64,000 nucleotides of DNA, from NCBI GenBank assembly GCA_024704765.1, contig JAKMXF010000338.1, positions 1-64,000 of the forward strand, in the 5' to 3' direction. Both the position numbers and the translations under genes were made by a program. Within the stretch, counting starts at the first letter, position 1. The number at the start of each line of letters is the position of its first letter. Of the stretch, positions 1 to 11,149 are shown in pieces. The notes beneath the pieces were generated by a model. It was not told the origin of the DNA, searched no databases, and worked only from the letters and a program-made list of their open reading frames with translations. This DNA comes from Oopsacas minuta. Its lineage: Eukaryota; Porifera; Hexactinellida; Lyssacinosida; Leucopsacidae.

Positions 1-529
1 TATATTCTAATGGTGCAGTGTGCCAGATTTGTGTCCCCAAATACCAAACAATAACAGGCTCCTTCTAAACCAATGAGTGTCTAACAGAAGGTGAAAAATT
101 CTACCAAAATCGACGGCCAAGGACTAGACTCGTGGATTGCGAATATTGCACAATAACGCCCGACCGCACAAGACAAAGCTGGTTAGAGAAAAGTTGGAAG
201 CTATGAAGATTGTGAAACTAGATCACCCTCCCTACTCGCCAGATCTAGCTCCTTGTGACTTCTGGTTGTTTCCAAAGCTAAAAGAAACATTTATTAAGCA
301 GGAAATTTGATAGTCGAGCTCAGATAGGATCGGCGATTTTCCAGTATGTATATGAAAGGTCTACCAACCTAAGGCTACAAAAAAGTATTTTTCGATTGAA
401 TAAAATGGCTGAAATTGGTTTTACAGCACGAAAGGGAATACTTCGAGAATCTCCACCACTGACCACACAATTATGCTAGAAAAATTTGGAATTACAACGT
501 GATAACGACTACTTATTGAACGCCTGTAG
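1..529 (+). mobile_element. mariner element, 3' part only (truncated by window edge)
   Basis: The plus strand encodes the C-terminal catalytic part of a mariner transposase. From about 140 it reads RILHNNARPHKTKL, and from about 210 HPPYSPDLAPCDFWLFPKLK, the conserved block holding the third catalytic Asp of DD34D transposases. The second catalytic Asp, normally in HDNARPH, is Asn here, so this copy could not cut DNA. After the FPKLKE block the frame is lost to stops. The 3' terminal repeat ends at 529 (TTGAACGCCTGTAG, followed by TA). It is closely related to the ends of the mariner at 22898-24232, so the two belong to one family. The 5' part lies outside the window. Confidence 0.85.
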
Positions 530-534
530 TATGT

Positions 535-820
535 TAATGCTTTATGTGACTATTATGAAAATTCCGGTACATTCTTGCCACCCAAAATAAAACCATTGTT
601 TAATTGTATCCAACTGGTCCCATGTAGTACTGCAGAATGTGAACGTGGGTTCAGTCATATGGATATCATATTGGAGAGTCGACGTTCTCGGCTGCTTGTA
701 CCACACATATCTGCTCTATTCATTAACTTAATGGCCCTTCACTTTCTATTTGGGATCCTAGTGATTATGCTAGATGTTGGCTAAGAAATCACCGGAGTGC
801 ATCAGATACTCAAATGAGGG
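535..820 (+). pseudogene. hAT transposase C-terminal dimerisation region, remnant
   Basis: The translation contains PCSTAECERGFSHMDIILES followed by SRLLVPHISALFINL, the hydrophobic C-terminal dimerisation block of hAT transposases (pattern A-x-x-E-R-x-F-S followed by R-x-x-L). Around 731 the frame shifts and continues as GPSLSIWDPSDYARCWLR, which fits the W-x-P-x-x-Y-x-x-x-W-L tail of ZNF862/KIAA1586-type hAT proteins. The mariner ending at 529 sits directly upstream, so that mariner probably inserted into this hAT gene and the N-terminal part lies outside the window. No hAT terminal repeat was found nearby. Dead fragment. Confidence 0.7.
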
Positions 821-1121
821 GTAGCAATTGTCAGATAGTTGAAGAAAACCCAGTTTTGGGAAGTATATTTGAATAATATACATAGCATTTAGGCATTTGG
901 GCATTTACAATGTATCGTGAATTATTGAAACTGTATATATTTTACATGTTTCACGCAGTTGTTTTTATCTGATACAAATATAAACAAACCATTATATATA
1001 ATAATAATCAGTGGTATTTTGGAGGGAGTGCCGGGGGGGAGGTATGGCGCCCCTACTTCATTATTGGGGGCCGTTTTCACCTATGTTTTCTAAGAAAATG
1101 CTAAATTTGAAAAGAGAGCGC
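821..1121. other. No gene; AT-rich with a short G-rich run
   Basis: No coding potential is seen. A G-rich run (about 1020-1075, GGAGGGAGTGCCGGGGGGGA) stands out from the AT-rich surroundings. It may be the end of a decayed repeat, but no partner repeat was found. Confidence 0.4.
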
Positions 1122-1193
1122 TGTTGCGTAGGATTTTGACCCGCGTAGGATTTTGACCCGCATATAATGTATTATTGTCGTAGGATTTTGACC
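1122..1193 (+). repeat. Three copies of CGTAGGATTTTGACCC in the left end of the Ginger-like element
   Basis: The 16-bp motif occurs at about 1127, 1144 and 1178, the first two nearly adjacent. Its inverse complement recurs once at 13141-13156. Repeated subterminal motifs of this kind are often transposase binding sites; that role is an inference here. Confidence 0.7.
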
Positions 1194-1199
1194 CTAAAG

Positions 1200-2366
1200 T
1201 AATCTTACTTCCTCTGTCATTTGACTTTTTCGATTTCCATACACTTTCATTACGTAATTACCACTAAATGTACATAATGTAGTTCAACTTTAGACTTGCC
1301 ATACGTATACGTAACTGAATAAACAAGTCAATTTAGAGTTGGATTCTAGAAAGTAGTGAATTTGTTTGATAACATGTAAACTATGTTCCCACTACATACA
1401 ACAAATCTACAATAGGTATAATTATCCAAAATGCCAAATATAGACAGGTGTATATAAATATTTTATAATAATATTACTTGGACAGAAGTGGTAGGTATTT
1501 GATAATTTTATTTAATAACTCATAATAAATAATATAATTTAACATGTCAATCTATATATTGCAATATATTCTATCAAATAACAAAAATATTACAAGCATT
1601 AGCATGATAATGAATATTCGTAATATCTTAAGTATGAATTGTAGGCGAGTTCATCTTTGCCCATTTCTCTATACTTCATGACAAGCTTTAAGGAATAATC
1701 ACTGAAATATGTTCATCTAGTGGACAAGCCTAGACTATGCATTTGTTACGGAGTCTTGGTATAATGTTGATATACACATCAAGTTGAAGTGAAAACCGCG
1801 AGCCTCTGGCACGCTGCATACTCCTGGAAACACTAGATTTCTATTAACCAAACAAGTCAGCTGCGGTGGTCTCCTCCTTCTCCTTACAGTCACCCCCTAA
1901 CGCTAAACGTTTAACGTCAACCTCACCTTGTTTATGTGTGCAGTGTTGGAGCGAGTTTAATGTGATTGCGATCACACCAAATTTGACTCTAAGCTGCAAC
2001 ATAAACGAATACGTACAATAAATCGTAATTTAACAGACACACGAGGAGCTAACGGACCCGAACGGCCACAGACAAGGAGACATTAAAAAATTTAAAATAG
2101 ATAAGAAACTCGCTTGTATCTGATTCCATGCTGTATTTCGTCACGGCGTAGACTCGTCAGTTGCGCTCCCTTTCTCGCAATATACTTAGATGGTAGAGTG
2201 ATGATATTCGCCACTGGGGATGTGCTGTTGCAGGTCGCGTTTCCATTATCTGGGCTCACCATGATAGGGATTGCGTTGCCTGAATAACCTCGGGCAGAGG
2301 TCCCCACAAAGTTCGATGTACCTTGCCTTTGAGCGCTTTCGAATGGTGGAAAAGAGTCGTGAATCG
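1200..2366. other. Non-coding 3' region of the Ginger-like element
   Basis: No convincing gene is seen. A 71-codon minus-strand frame at 2092-2307 has no recognisable domain and lies beyond the protease exon's probable stop. It may be untranslated sequence or a scrap of something else. The rest is AT-rich without clear repeats. Confidence 0.4.
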
Positions 2367-3613
2367 TTAAGAATTAGTCAGAAGAGTGCAAGAGGTAGAA
2401 TACAGTAATGAGTGATCCGATGAAGTGTCACAGTCCCAAAGTTGGATAATTGGTTCTCTCATTCCGTCATATTTACAGAATTGCCCGTTTTGGTAAGGAT
2501 TGAATAGAAGTGTCTATTGCTCAATATGCTAAAGCCAGCAAGTTGGTAGTGAAGTGTTCGTTGGTTGTGACTGATGGTAAAGTGTTTGTCAATATCACTT
2601 GCAAAAATGTCTGGCAATTCGGGTAGATGTCCGATTTCAATTGTTAGCATGACAGGTATTGACTTTAATTGACCAGATATCCTCTCTAAGACAGCAGTAG
2701 TTGATCCACAAGACTTGCATTTAATAGGAACGAGACTTCGATTAACAGATGATTCCACGTTTGTAATAACGCCTCCTATATTATTAATCATGGATTGTGT
2801 CTCAAAGATATTGGTGCATTGGTGGCATTGGAAGATAGTGAAATATTTGTCGTTACACAAATCTTCTGTTCGTAAATATTTAATGATGTGACCCTCTGAT
2901 CCAAAGAAATTGTAAGACCGTATCAATCCTGAGGAATCATATATAACTTCAAGCCCAATTTTAGTAGCAACATATTCTCGAAGTTTCTCAAATTCACATT
3001 TAGCAGCCAATTGGAATATGTAGTGGAAATTAGCTTCAATATGTGTACTTCCGATTAACTTCAGTGAGTCTAGGACGGTTGCTTTATTCGAACTAAGAAT
3101 AGCCAATATATTGTCGATAGAACAGGTTGTTATACTCTCCTCCCCATTTAGGATATGGGATAAGATCTGATGCATTTTGTATAGATTGTTCTGGTATTTC
3201 AATGATCTCATGAACTTGTTCAGTTGGGAATATTAACTCAATTATTACTGGTAATAGAACAGCAATTGGATAGTCAAGATCTCTTTGTGTCTCTTCAGGT
3301 ATTTCGGTAGGATAGGAGGAACGATATTCTGCGTACCAATTACCGGCTGATACAGCAAGTTTCTCTTCAATCTCAAAATTTAGTTCGTTGGGTGGATGGT
3401 AAGAATATAGTAAATTCAATGAAGTTAGAGATGCAGCTTTTGTAGCGAGGTTCTCATGTAGTTGGGTTAAGTATGTGTTATTGACAAGAGCTGATAGTAT
3501 TCGAGGTTTCAATTGAAGTAGCTCAGAGTAGATATTTTCATAGATTGAGTGTTGTTGCGGTGTTTCAAATGTTTCTTCCATGGTATCCAGGTTCAATATG
3601 TCATCCAAAGAAT
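2367..3613 (-). pseudogene. Exon 7: C-terminal cysteine-protease-like domain (USP/USPL1-like)
   Basis: After an acceptor (TTTAG) at 3614, the frame begins DSLDDILNLDT and runs about 160 residues with no recognised domain. A one-base shift near 3130 moves into the frame PKWGGEESITTCSIDNILA, which fits a catalytic Cys box (C-x-x-D/N-x-x-L). Two C-x-x-C pairs follow (FQCHQC and IKCKSCGS), as in the zinc-binding insertion of ubiquitin-type proteases. Then come PVMLTIEIGHLP and a His box, NRHFYSIL. A second shift near 2485 restores CKYDGM, whose Asp could complete a Cys-His-Asp triad; that frame stops at 2367. The order Cys box, CxxC pairs, hydrophobic strand, H-F, Y-D-G matches peptidase families C19 and C98, including SUMO protease USPL1. 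The family match is from memory and moderate. Confidence 0.55.
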
Positions 3614-3760
3614 CTAAATACAAATAAATATGTTAAATATAGGATTGCTATTATGTATTAATCGAATCAATACAGAACACAACTAGTTTATATGTACTTA
3701 ATCATGGGCTGAGTCAATTAGTTATAGTTCAGTACAATATTGTCTCGCTAATATATTTAC

Positions 3761-4036
3761 CGCTAGAAGGGAATTTGCAATATCTTTTGGGCTTCTTTGA
3801 TTTGCCTGTCTTCGTTCGAACCTGCCGTTTTTCGTTCATGCGAGAATGATATTTTCTTAATAGATGGATAGGTAATTTTGTTGTTTTGCTATCTGGGTCT
3901 TTGCGAGCAACTAGGTGGCTTGGTTTAACTTCCTCTATCGTATATGGTCCCAAATATTTCTTTGCTTCTTTTGTTCCTGGGAGTCGCTTGGCATTCTTTA
4001 TATTATGCAAAAGTAGCTCATCTCCTTCCACAAATT
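3761..4036 (-). pseudogene. Exon 6: integrase C-terminal GPY module
   Basis: The exon reads EFVEGDELLLHNIKN, then KKYLGPYTIEEVKPSHLVAR and a basic tail LRKYHSRMNEKRQVRTKTGK. The GD-x-x-L-L strand and the GPY motif are characteristic of the chromatin- or DNA-binding C-terminus of gypsy and Ginger integrases. Donor GTAAAT follows 3761. Its final G joins AT at the start of exon 7 to keep the frame open (GAT TCT TTG), which is what links integrase to protease. This exon has no stop. Transib copy A lies just upstream in the adjacent intron. Confidence 0.7.
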
Positions 4037-4473
4037 CTGATCCAAAGTTTATACAATAATTATACAAAGAATTATAATGTGCCAATTACGTACAGTTTGT
4101 AATGATGCTAATTATATAACCAAAAGTAAGTGTTTTAGAATTTAAGAATTCATATAGTTGAGGAAACAATAAATTAATTCCGATTCAAGTACAGTGGCAC
4201 GAAATGGCTAAAACCTGGAAGTAGGTATTAGGATACTGGATAACGTATTAAACTATATTATTGACATATGGGGAATCGTACCCAAGGAATCGATTGACGT
4301 AACTAGATTTTTTCCAAGTCTTTGGTGTGAAAGTAATGACGTCATTGTCACATTCAAAAAATATTTTGATTTTTTTATCAGTTTCAATTAAGCCAATTTG
4401 TGAGCTATAAGTTCAGAAATTGAATGTTTTATGTTTTGATATTATTAACACTATTTAATGTACATTGAAACTA

Positions 4474-5806
4474 CAGGGGCATTCAATAAATACTAATCAT
4501 ACCATCTAAAACTATAGATACTTGTGTAAAGTTGGTAATTTTTGCTATGAATGTTCAAAGTAGTCTCCTTTATACGCTACAACTGAATTTAACATTTTAA
4601 TCCAATTTTCAAATGTCTTTCTGTACTCATCCTTGGGAATGACTTCAAGGTATCTGTAAATTGCCCGACCAAGGCTGAGCCGATCCTCAAATTCGCGTCC
4701 GGAGAGGTTATCTTTGAGTTTTCTACACAGCCAGAAGTTCAATGGGGCTATTTCAGGGGAGTAAGGTGGATGTGGAACTTCGTGCATACCCATATCTTTA
4801 ATTTTTTGCCTTACAGCCAAAGATTTATGCGGTCTAGCATTATCCTGCAAAATTTTGAGACCACGAGTTACAGTCTTTGGACGACGCTTAAGATAATGTT
4901 TTTCGACCTCAGCAACACCATATCTGCGTAAAATTGTCCTGTGAGTGTCTGACCTTTGGGAACAGGGATTTGGGCTACAGGACCTAGGCCATCGAAAAAT
5001 ATGCAGTACAAGACCTTCGGGGCACGGGAGTCGGATACACAAACAGCTGGGGTACCCCTCCCTTCTTTAGACATACCTTGCCATCTTGCTTTCTGATCGG
5101 TGGTTTGAATTGTATCCATGTTTCATCTCCTGTTACTATCTCCAATAACCGCCTAGGGTCACTTCCTTCATAAATTTCAAGGTTTTCCTTAGCCATTTGT
5201 AGTCTCGCGGCCTTTTGTGGAAAAGTTAAGGAATGTGGTACCCATCGCACTTGGACCTTCCTCAGTTCTAAATCCGCCTTCAGAATTGTGTGTGCACTTC
5301 CCGTTGAAATGCCAACATAGTTAGCTACCTCCTCAACCGAAGAATGCAGAAAAGACTCGACATATTCCTTTACTTCACTCAATTTGTCATTGTTGGTCGC
5401 CAGTTTTTGTGCTCCAGGAAGAGGGGCGTCTTGGACAGAGGTCCTACCTTCCCTAAATAGGCTCACCCACCTTCTGACAGTTGAATACGATAAAGTATCT
5501 TCTCCACATATCGTTGCCAACTCGTCATGAATTGACTTTAGGGGGATTTTGAGGATGGTACGAAATTTGATGTACTTTCGTTGTTCAAGTTCCGAAAAAT
5601 TTGGACAAGAAGCCATGAAAAATGTAAAGGAGAAAATGTAGGTTTCTGAAATAACTGAAACTTAGGAAATAATTAAGTGATCAACTCTCTCTAAGTTCTG
5701 TTAGAAAGTTGAAATATGGTTCTATATAATTGGACTGAGGAATACTAGCTTAGAACTACTATTTCATTAAAAGTATACAGTGACTAGTATATATTGAATG
5801 CCCCTG
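4474..5806 (-). mobile_element. mariner element, full length, inactive
   Basis: Terminal repeats CAGGGGCATTCAATA (left) and, inverted, TATTGAATGCCCCTG (right) are flanked by TA on both sides. The length of 1333 bp is normal for mariner. It is inserted immediately beyond the stop codon of the Transib copy A gene. Confidence 0.9.
4545..5616 (-). pseudogene. mariner transposase, frameshifted, third catalytic Asp lost
   Basis: The N-terminus starts at MASCPNFSELEQRKYIK (5616) with two helix-turn-helix regions. The first catalytic Asp is in EIVTGDETWIQF. Near 5100 the frame shifts to one reading PKVLYCIFFDGLGPVAQIPV, and near 4920 to a third reading LQDNARPHKS, with the second Asp. The block normally reading YSPDLAPCDFWLF is YSPEIAPLNFWL here. 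At the DD34D spacing the third Asp is Asn. Two frameshifts and this change make the gene dead. The C-terminus KGDYFEHS is typical of the family. Confidence 0.9.
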
Positions 5807-5812
5807 TACAAA

Positions 5813-7920
5813 CTATAACGTATTTATAATTAGAGAATTCTCCAAAATATCTTGACAGCTCTTTAACTCAGATAGATCTGGCTCCGAATCGTTTTTGGTA
5901 ATATTACGAAATGATGCTAATATTGGATCACTTTTGAGACATAAGCCTGACGAACACATCTTTAATGTTGTCCTCAAAGCTAAATTTTCTTGAGAGTCTC
6001 TCAGGGTATCGCCTGACCAATTTATTGCAAGATTCAAGGCCTTCCTCAGACAAATCTTCTAAGCCAAACCCATCGTTATGATCTGCAATTATTTGTGGTG
6101 CATGGGCTAGAAGTTTATGTAAAGTAGGGGTTACATGTGCCCATGAAAAATTGGTTAAAATGGATTCGTAAGTCTCTCGGCATACATTATCAAGGCCTTC
6201 AGTATCCACTTTCCTGTTGCTATCATACAATCTCAGGATAGCACTCAAATTATTAAAGATTGTAGTGACAACTTGATGTGTCTCTTGAGGAACAACCGTC
6301 AATACCCAATAGAGAAAATCTTGCACAGTATCATCGCTACGTGTGAAGCATCTCCGAACAACATTTCAGGTTGTGGTGATTCCTCCTTGGACTGATGGTG
6401 TGTCAATTGATATACTAAGTTTTTCTTCAATAAGGCTAGTGAAAAATTTCTTGGCCCCATGAATTATTGGCGAAGTTGGTGACCATTTTTGAATAGCACC
6501 ACACTGTATATGGCAAATCAATAATAGGAACCAACTAAATGCTCTCAAATATGCATATAGAGGAGAAGCTGATATGATATCTTCTTCTGAGATCGGTTTG
6601 AGTGTTAAATTGAATCTTTGATTTGTTGGCAAAGATAAAAATTCTTCATCATCAACCTCATCAAATACATCACGTGCATCACGGATAGTTCTATTTATGG
6701 GAAAGCCATTTTGAACTATGCTAATATCGTGTATCTGTTGGAACATAGCAATACACATTTGACAATTAGCACCACCAGCACCGCTTAAGATTTTGCCATC
6801 TTTGTATCGAAATGAGATCTAATGATCTTGACCTCTGCATTTCCATTGTGTAAACACAAACCAGTCTCTTCAATAGTTGAAGTTTCGTTATTTATTAATG
6901 AGTAAATCAAAAACTTGACACTCTCTCCATTTTCTGGAAGGGTTAAGAGGGCAACTGGTCGAGTGCAAAATGGCGAATTTGGATGATGAGGTTTCCATAG
7001 GATATGTTCATTTGCATTAATGATTGCGTTAACCTTGAAACCAAACAAAATGAAGGCTTTAGTCGAGAGGTCAGGGTTAGATATAGCTTGCTGGTAAACT
7101 CGATGACACCCAGAGCCATCTAAGCCATCGGATACTCAAACTTTCAGCGGATAGACAAGGGTATCAGGACTTAAGTTAGATACAATTCGTTCAACTGTAT
7201 GGGTGAGTAGTCTGGTGTCAGAAATACCTACTCCACATGGAATTCTCTATGAATTATACGCACTTCATCCAGCAAATTAATTTGACCCCGATGTTTAGCT
7301 ACACTATTGTAGCCTGGTAACTTGAGATCTTCAGATAGTAACGTACGCCGAAGTCCTAAATACTTAGTTTTACCGATCTCAAGCGAATCGAAAAGAAAGG
7401 CAGATTTATCAAGTGATAATTGTGGATAGATAGGAGATGAGTTTCCCTTCTCGAGTATCTCTTTACAAACATTGGCACTATTCATGTCCTGCTCCTCATT
7501 GCAACAAAGTAGTAAGAGATAAGTTGCAAGAGTCTTTGGAGATACATGCTCGTTTTCAGCGACTGATTCGAGGTGAGACTTAAGAAAAGAGAGCCGATTT
7601 CTCAAACCTTTGGTCGTTAAGTCAGTGAGCGATTTCTTTTTTGAAAGATTAAAGTCTTCTTCAAAGTTAATGGTTAATGAAGAAAAGGCACTTAACCTAG
7701 GCTTCTTTGGCAGAGGACAGAAGCACATGGAATTCCAAGTATCAAGGTCCGAATATTTATGAAAAGGGGCTCTCTCTGTTTGAATATCATTGAACTTCAG
7801 ACGAAAGAAATTTTGCTGATCTCGATCAAAACCATGAGTTGAAATTAATTGGTCTGCGATTGAACGGGTGCTAAGTAATTTATGCTCACAATAAAAGTGA
7901 AAAGCTTGAAGGTTGTTCAT
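5813..7920 (-). pseudogene. Transib (RAG1-related) transposase, copy A, frameshifted
   Basis: Four frame segments read in order. 7920-7228 starts MNNLQAFHFYCEHKL and contains LEIGKTKYLGLRRTLL. Then come SDGLDGSGCHRVYQQ near 7130, with the likely first catalytic Asp, and 7048-6785 with ILFGFKVN and PVALLTLPENGES. Next is a zinc-finger-like C-x-x-C after GAGGANC near 6780. 6758-6366 contains SPLYAYLRAFSWFLLLICHI and WSPTSPIIHGAKKF. 6326-5813 contains LHKLLAHAPQII and LSEEGLESCNKLVRRY, where the Glu matches RAG1 Glu962 and its Transib counterpart, and ends near MSQKCDPILASFR. The order of blocks matches Transib, and the last is close to RAG1. Several frameshifts make it non-functional. Confidence 0.85.
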
Positions 7921-7988
7921 TTTCTAGATAATTAATATCTTATTTATTAACAATATTGTAAATACAGGGCAAAAAGTAAGATCATATA

Positions 7989-9686
7989 CAGACAGTGGAC
8001 AAAGGTATTTGAACTCCCGATTTTCGGGTCATAAAGTTTGACTTATTTTCGCAAACGCTAGTTCACTGAAAAGCGTTCACGTTACACAAATCTTAACTAA
8101 AGGGAGACCAGCTGAATTAACAAGAATATATTTATCAATGGTAATAGTTGTAATTTTAGAGTATGAAAATTCTCACATTACACAAAGAATAAATGTTCAT
8201 TATGTTCCAAATGCTGCTCTGGATTTCAATCTAAATATTCGTATATGAGTAAAACCTATCGAGTTAAACACTACGTACTACTATTACGTACTAGAGATAT
8301 CGCCTAAGGTGATACGCCGCAAGGAAATTCTTAGTACTTTGTTGGGAACCCTTTCAACATTTTCACATCTTTTAATCGTCCTGGCAAGCTTGATAACAGA
8401 TTTCTCAACTTCTCTGGGGGAATCTTGCTCCATTCTTCCATTAAGACTTCCTGTAACTCTTGGATATTTCTTGGAGCGACTGGCCTCATGTTTATTTGCC
8501 TCTTCATGATTTGCCATACGTTTTCGATAGGACTTAAGTCCGGACTTTGGGGCGGCCATTGCAGAGTGATCATCCTTTTGCTTCCGAACCAATGACGAGT
8601 TTTTACCGAGGTGTGACAAGGCGCATTGTCCTGTTGGAATATTAATTTCGGGTGAGTACCAAGATTTTCTAGAAAGAAATTAGAATAAAATGGTTTCAGA
8701 ATATTTTGAATATATTTTTCACTATTTAAAGTTCCTGTGATTGGATAACATGGGCCTAGCTTATCTGCAAAGAAGCAACCCCAAATCATCACTGACCCGC
8801 CTGCCCATTTAACTGTTTTTGCAGTGCATTCTGGAAGATATTTTTCTTTTGATTCTCTCCAAACTCTTAATTTCCCATCCGCCCGAAACAACTTAAAACT
8901 GCTCTCATCTGTCCAGATGATATTTTCCCAATCTGAATACTCCCAATTGCCATACTTTGTTGCAAACTCTAACCTTTTTCTTCTATTCTTTTCATTTACC
9001 AAGGGTTTCTTGATGGCTACCCTGCAACTAAATCCCATATCACCTAACCTTCTTCTTACAGTTTTAGTTGAAACTGTACTTCCTCCAAGCGTATCTCTCA
9101 GCTCGCAGGTTATTTCTTGAAGAGAATTCCACCTATTTCTTTTGATAATAGCTTTTAAACGTCGTTGACCTCGCAAAGAAAGAATTCTAGGCCTACCACA
9201 TCTCGATTTATTGAGAATACTTCCTGTAGTTCGCCACTTATTGACGATAAAATGTGTAGTGGAAACAGGGAGTAATAGAATCCTACTAATTGCTCGGACA
9301 CTCCGGTTTCCCTTAACCAGTCCGATTATTTGATTCTTAACAGCGATGGAGACTTCCGATTTCTTCACCATTCAACTATAGGTTTCTAATTATTATCAAA
9401 TAATCTAATTAAAATAATATAAATACGATTAATTGTTAATAAAATGAGTAGATTACAACCTTTCTAGGTCCGCAATGGATACATGTACTAAACAAAGAAA
9501 ATTGTAAATAGGCTTGAAAATGTTCCATAGAATGCATTGCATAAATAACTTCGACGAAAATCAAATTGGGTGGCATATTTGCAAAATGCATAACAAGACT
9601 TTGAATGTTCATGGATCACGAGTAAGATCCTGAGTAATGAATTCTACTATGGATGATATCGTTCAAATACTTTTGTCCACTGTCTG
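7989..9686 (-). mobile_element. Tc1-type element (DD34E), apparently intact
   Basis: Ends CAGACAGTGGACAAAGGTAT (left) and, inverted, CAGACAGTGGACAAAAGTAT (right) differ at one base and are flanked by TA. The length of 1698 bp and a single uninterrupted transposase frame suggest a recent arrival. It inserted into the 5' region of Transib copy A. Confidence 0.92.
8331..9371 (-). CDS. Tc1 family transposase, DD34E, 346 aa
   Basis: This is a complete frame from MVKKSEVSIA to the stop, of normal length for Tc1 transposases (about 340 aa). Residues 1-110 hold two helix-turn-helix domains separated by a GRPR motif (59-62). The catalytic triad is visible: Asp155 in IIWTDESSF, Asp248 in FQQDNAPCHTS and Glu283 in SPDLSPIENVW, with 34 residues between the last two. 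WGGSVMIWGCF-like glycine-rich sequence (WAGGSVMIWGCF, from 189) precedes the second Asp. The enzyme cuts and pastes the element into TA sites in the nucleus. There is no stop, frameshift or lost catalytic residue, unlike most neighbours. Activity is plausible but unproven. Confidence 0.93.
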   Translation of the reverse strand: MVKKSEVSIAVKNQIIGLVKGNRSVRAISRILLLPVSTTHFIVNKWRTTGSILNKSRCGRPRILSLRGQRRLKAIIKRNRWNSLQEITCELRDTLGGSTVSTKTVRRRLGDMGFSCRVAIKKPLVNEKNRRKRLEFATKYGNWEYSDWENIIWTDESSFKLFRADGKLRVWRESKEKYLPECTAKTVKWAGGSVMIWGCFFADKLGPCYPITGTLNSEKYIQNILKPFYSNFFLENLGTHPKLIFQQDNAPCHTSVKTRHWFGSKRMITLQWPPQSPDLSPIENVWQIMKRQINMRPVAPRNIQELQEVLMEEWSKIPPEKLRNLLSSLPGRLKDVKMLKGFPTKY

Positions 9687-10505
9687 TATATATATATGCA
9701 TGTTTGTTTTATAAGCTTATAAAATACATTCTGAATTCTAAGAATTAAGGAACTTTTGACGAAACTTTTCTCACAGTAGAAGAGTGTTAATTTTTTAATG
9801 GAATCTTTGTAAAAATACGTGATGAGAAAATTTATTTATATTAATTACAAGGTGAATTTTGTAGACACAAACATAAACTGTAAATAACTTTCCGTTTTGA
9901 TTATATCGCTAAGCAACCATAATATTTATATAAATTTTGAAAAGAGAATTTTTTTAATATTAGATAAATTCAAAAGTTCATGCGATTGAAACTAAATTTG
10001 CGCGAATTTTCGGGAACCTGGAAATTGTTGTATTTTATAGAGAATTAAAAATGCTATATTATAAAACTAAGGAGACAACTTGACAGAATGCGACAGATGA
10101 AGTTATGAGATTTCGAAGTTAGGTGACGACAGAAATATCCAACAGAAAAATTTATCAAAATATTTGAGCTATTTTAAGGATTTATTATTTGAACTCCGCT
10201 TATATAATCACTATAATAAGAGAGTAGTCGAAAATGCAATGGAATGAAGTCTTTGGAATGTATTAGTTGCTTAGAAACTGGAATTTAAGTTCATTGATAT
10301 AAATGAATATCTGTGGTTTTCAAGAATAATTTCTGAGCAAGTATTGTAATGCTCTTATACATTCCAGTTGTTCCTAAACTAAATGATGGATCATAACAAT
10401 TTCAGATATTTCAAGTAATTGGATATATCTCTTTCCAATGAACTTTAAATGGTAACCAAATATCGGATTGCAATTTGAGCAATTTTCAGGGGGTGTGCCA
10501 CTGTG
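9687..10505. other. 5' non-coding part of Transib copy A
   Basis: No gene is seen. It is AT-rich sequence between the Tc1 insertion and the right Transib end (heptamer inverted at 10499-10505). Confidence 0.5.
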
Positions 10506-10630
10506 TCAGGATGATTTTATACTTATCCGATTATACAACATTCAGTGAATTTAATTTAATTTTAGTAAGAAAAGATGTATGAAATTCCAACACGTTACAT
10601 CACACAAGAATGTGTTTCGTTATTTCTTAC

Positions 10631-11037
10631 CTGTTGTGTTTAACTTTGCTGTCATATGTTTACTTTTGAACTTTCTGACCTGCCTTGATGTTTTCAATAG
10701 CATTCATTCTGTCAGCTTTACGTATGGAGGAAAGATTTTCTATCCATTCGTTATGAATTATAGGAAAGTCAAATAGGCGTGGTTCGGTTGTATCTATTTG
10801 AATATTCTCATCATCTGATACTTCTGCCTCTGAGATATCAGCTTCGGTTAGTAATCCGGTGTTAGTTGGAGAAGTGATAAGATTGAGAAGGTTAGATGAA
10901 TCAAAGTCACTCCAAAACATGAGATAAATGGTGTGTAGCTTGTAGAGATTTTAGTTTGAGTATTTGCTGCTAGTACTGCTGTCTGTAATTTCTCTGTTCA
11001 TTCAGTGTCCCCAACAGATTGCATCTCGTTGATTATT
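10631..11037 (-). pseudogene. Exon 5: region after the integrase catalytic core
   Basis: After acceptor AAATAG the exon reads IINEMQSVGDTE, a stop, then TEKLQTAVLAANTQTK and STSYTPFISCFG. This fits the A-x-N-T...T-P-F block that follows the catalytic Glu in gypsy and Ginger integrases. A frameshift near 10920 leads to an acidic linker (ADISEAEVSDDENI) and a basic helix (RKADRMNAIENIKAGQK). A second shift leads to the GTAAG donor at 10630. Confidence 0.65.
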
Positions 11038-11149
11038 CTATTTGTAAAAGTGTTAAATTAATTTAAAGCTATCTAATTATAAACGACGTGTATTAAACGT
11101 ATGTAAGGCTTTGAATAGATATATATTTATTTTTAGCATCAATACTCAC

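Larger units (their letters stand above)
4190..10505 (-). mobile_element. Transib element, copy A
   Basis: The left (3') end begins TACAGTGGCACGAAATGG and the right (5') end, read inward, CACAGTGGCACACCCCC. Flanking pentamers are TCAAG (4185-4189) and TCAGG (10506-10510), an imperfect 5-bp duplication as expected for Transib. The coding frames at 5813-7920 encode a Transib/RAG1-like transposase. The copy sits in an intron of the Ginger-like gene and contains a mariner (4474-5806) and a Tc1 (7989-9686). Without those two insertions it would be about 3.3 kb. Confidence 0.85.

Noticed and set aside
2092-2307. 71-codon minus-strand frame as a small gene
   Set aside because: No domain, lies past the protease exon's stop, no supporting context.
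8824-9120. 98-codon plus-strand frame
   Set aside because: Antisense shadow of the intact Tc1 transposase.
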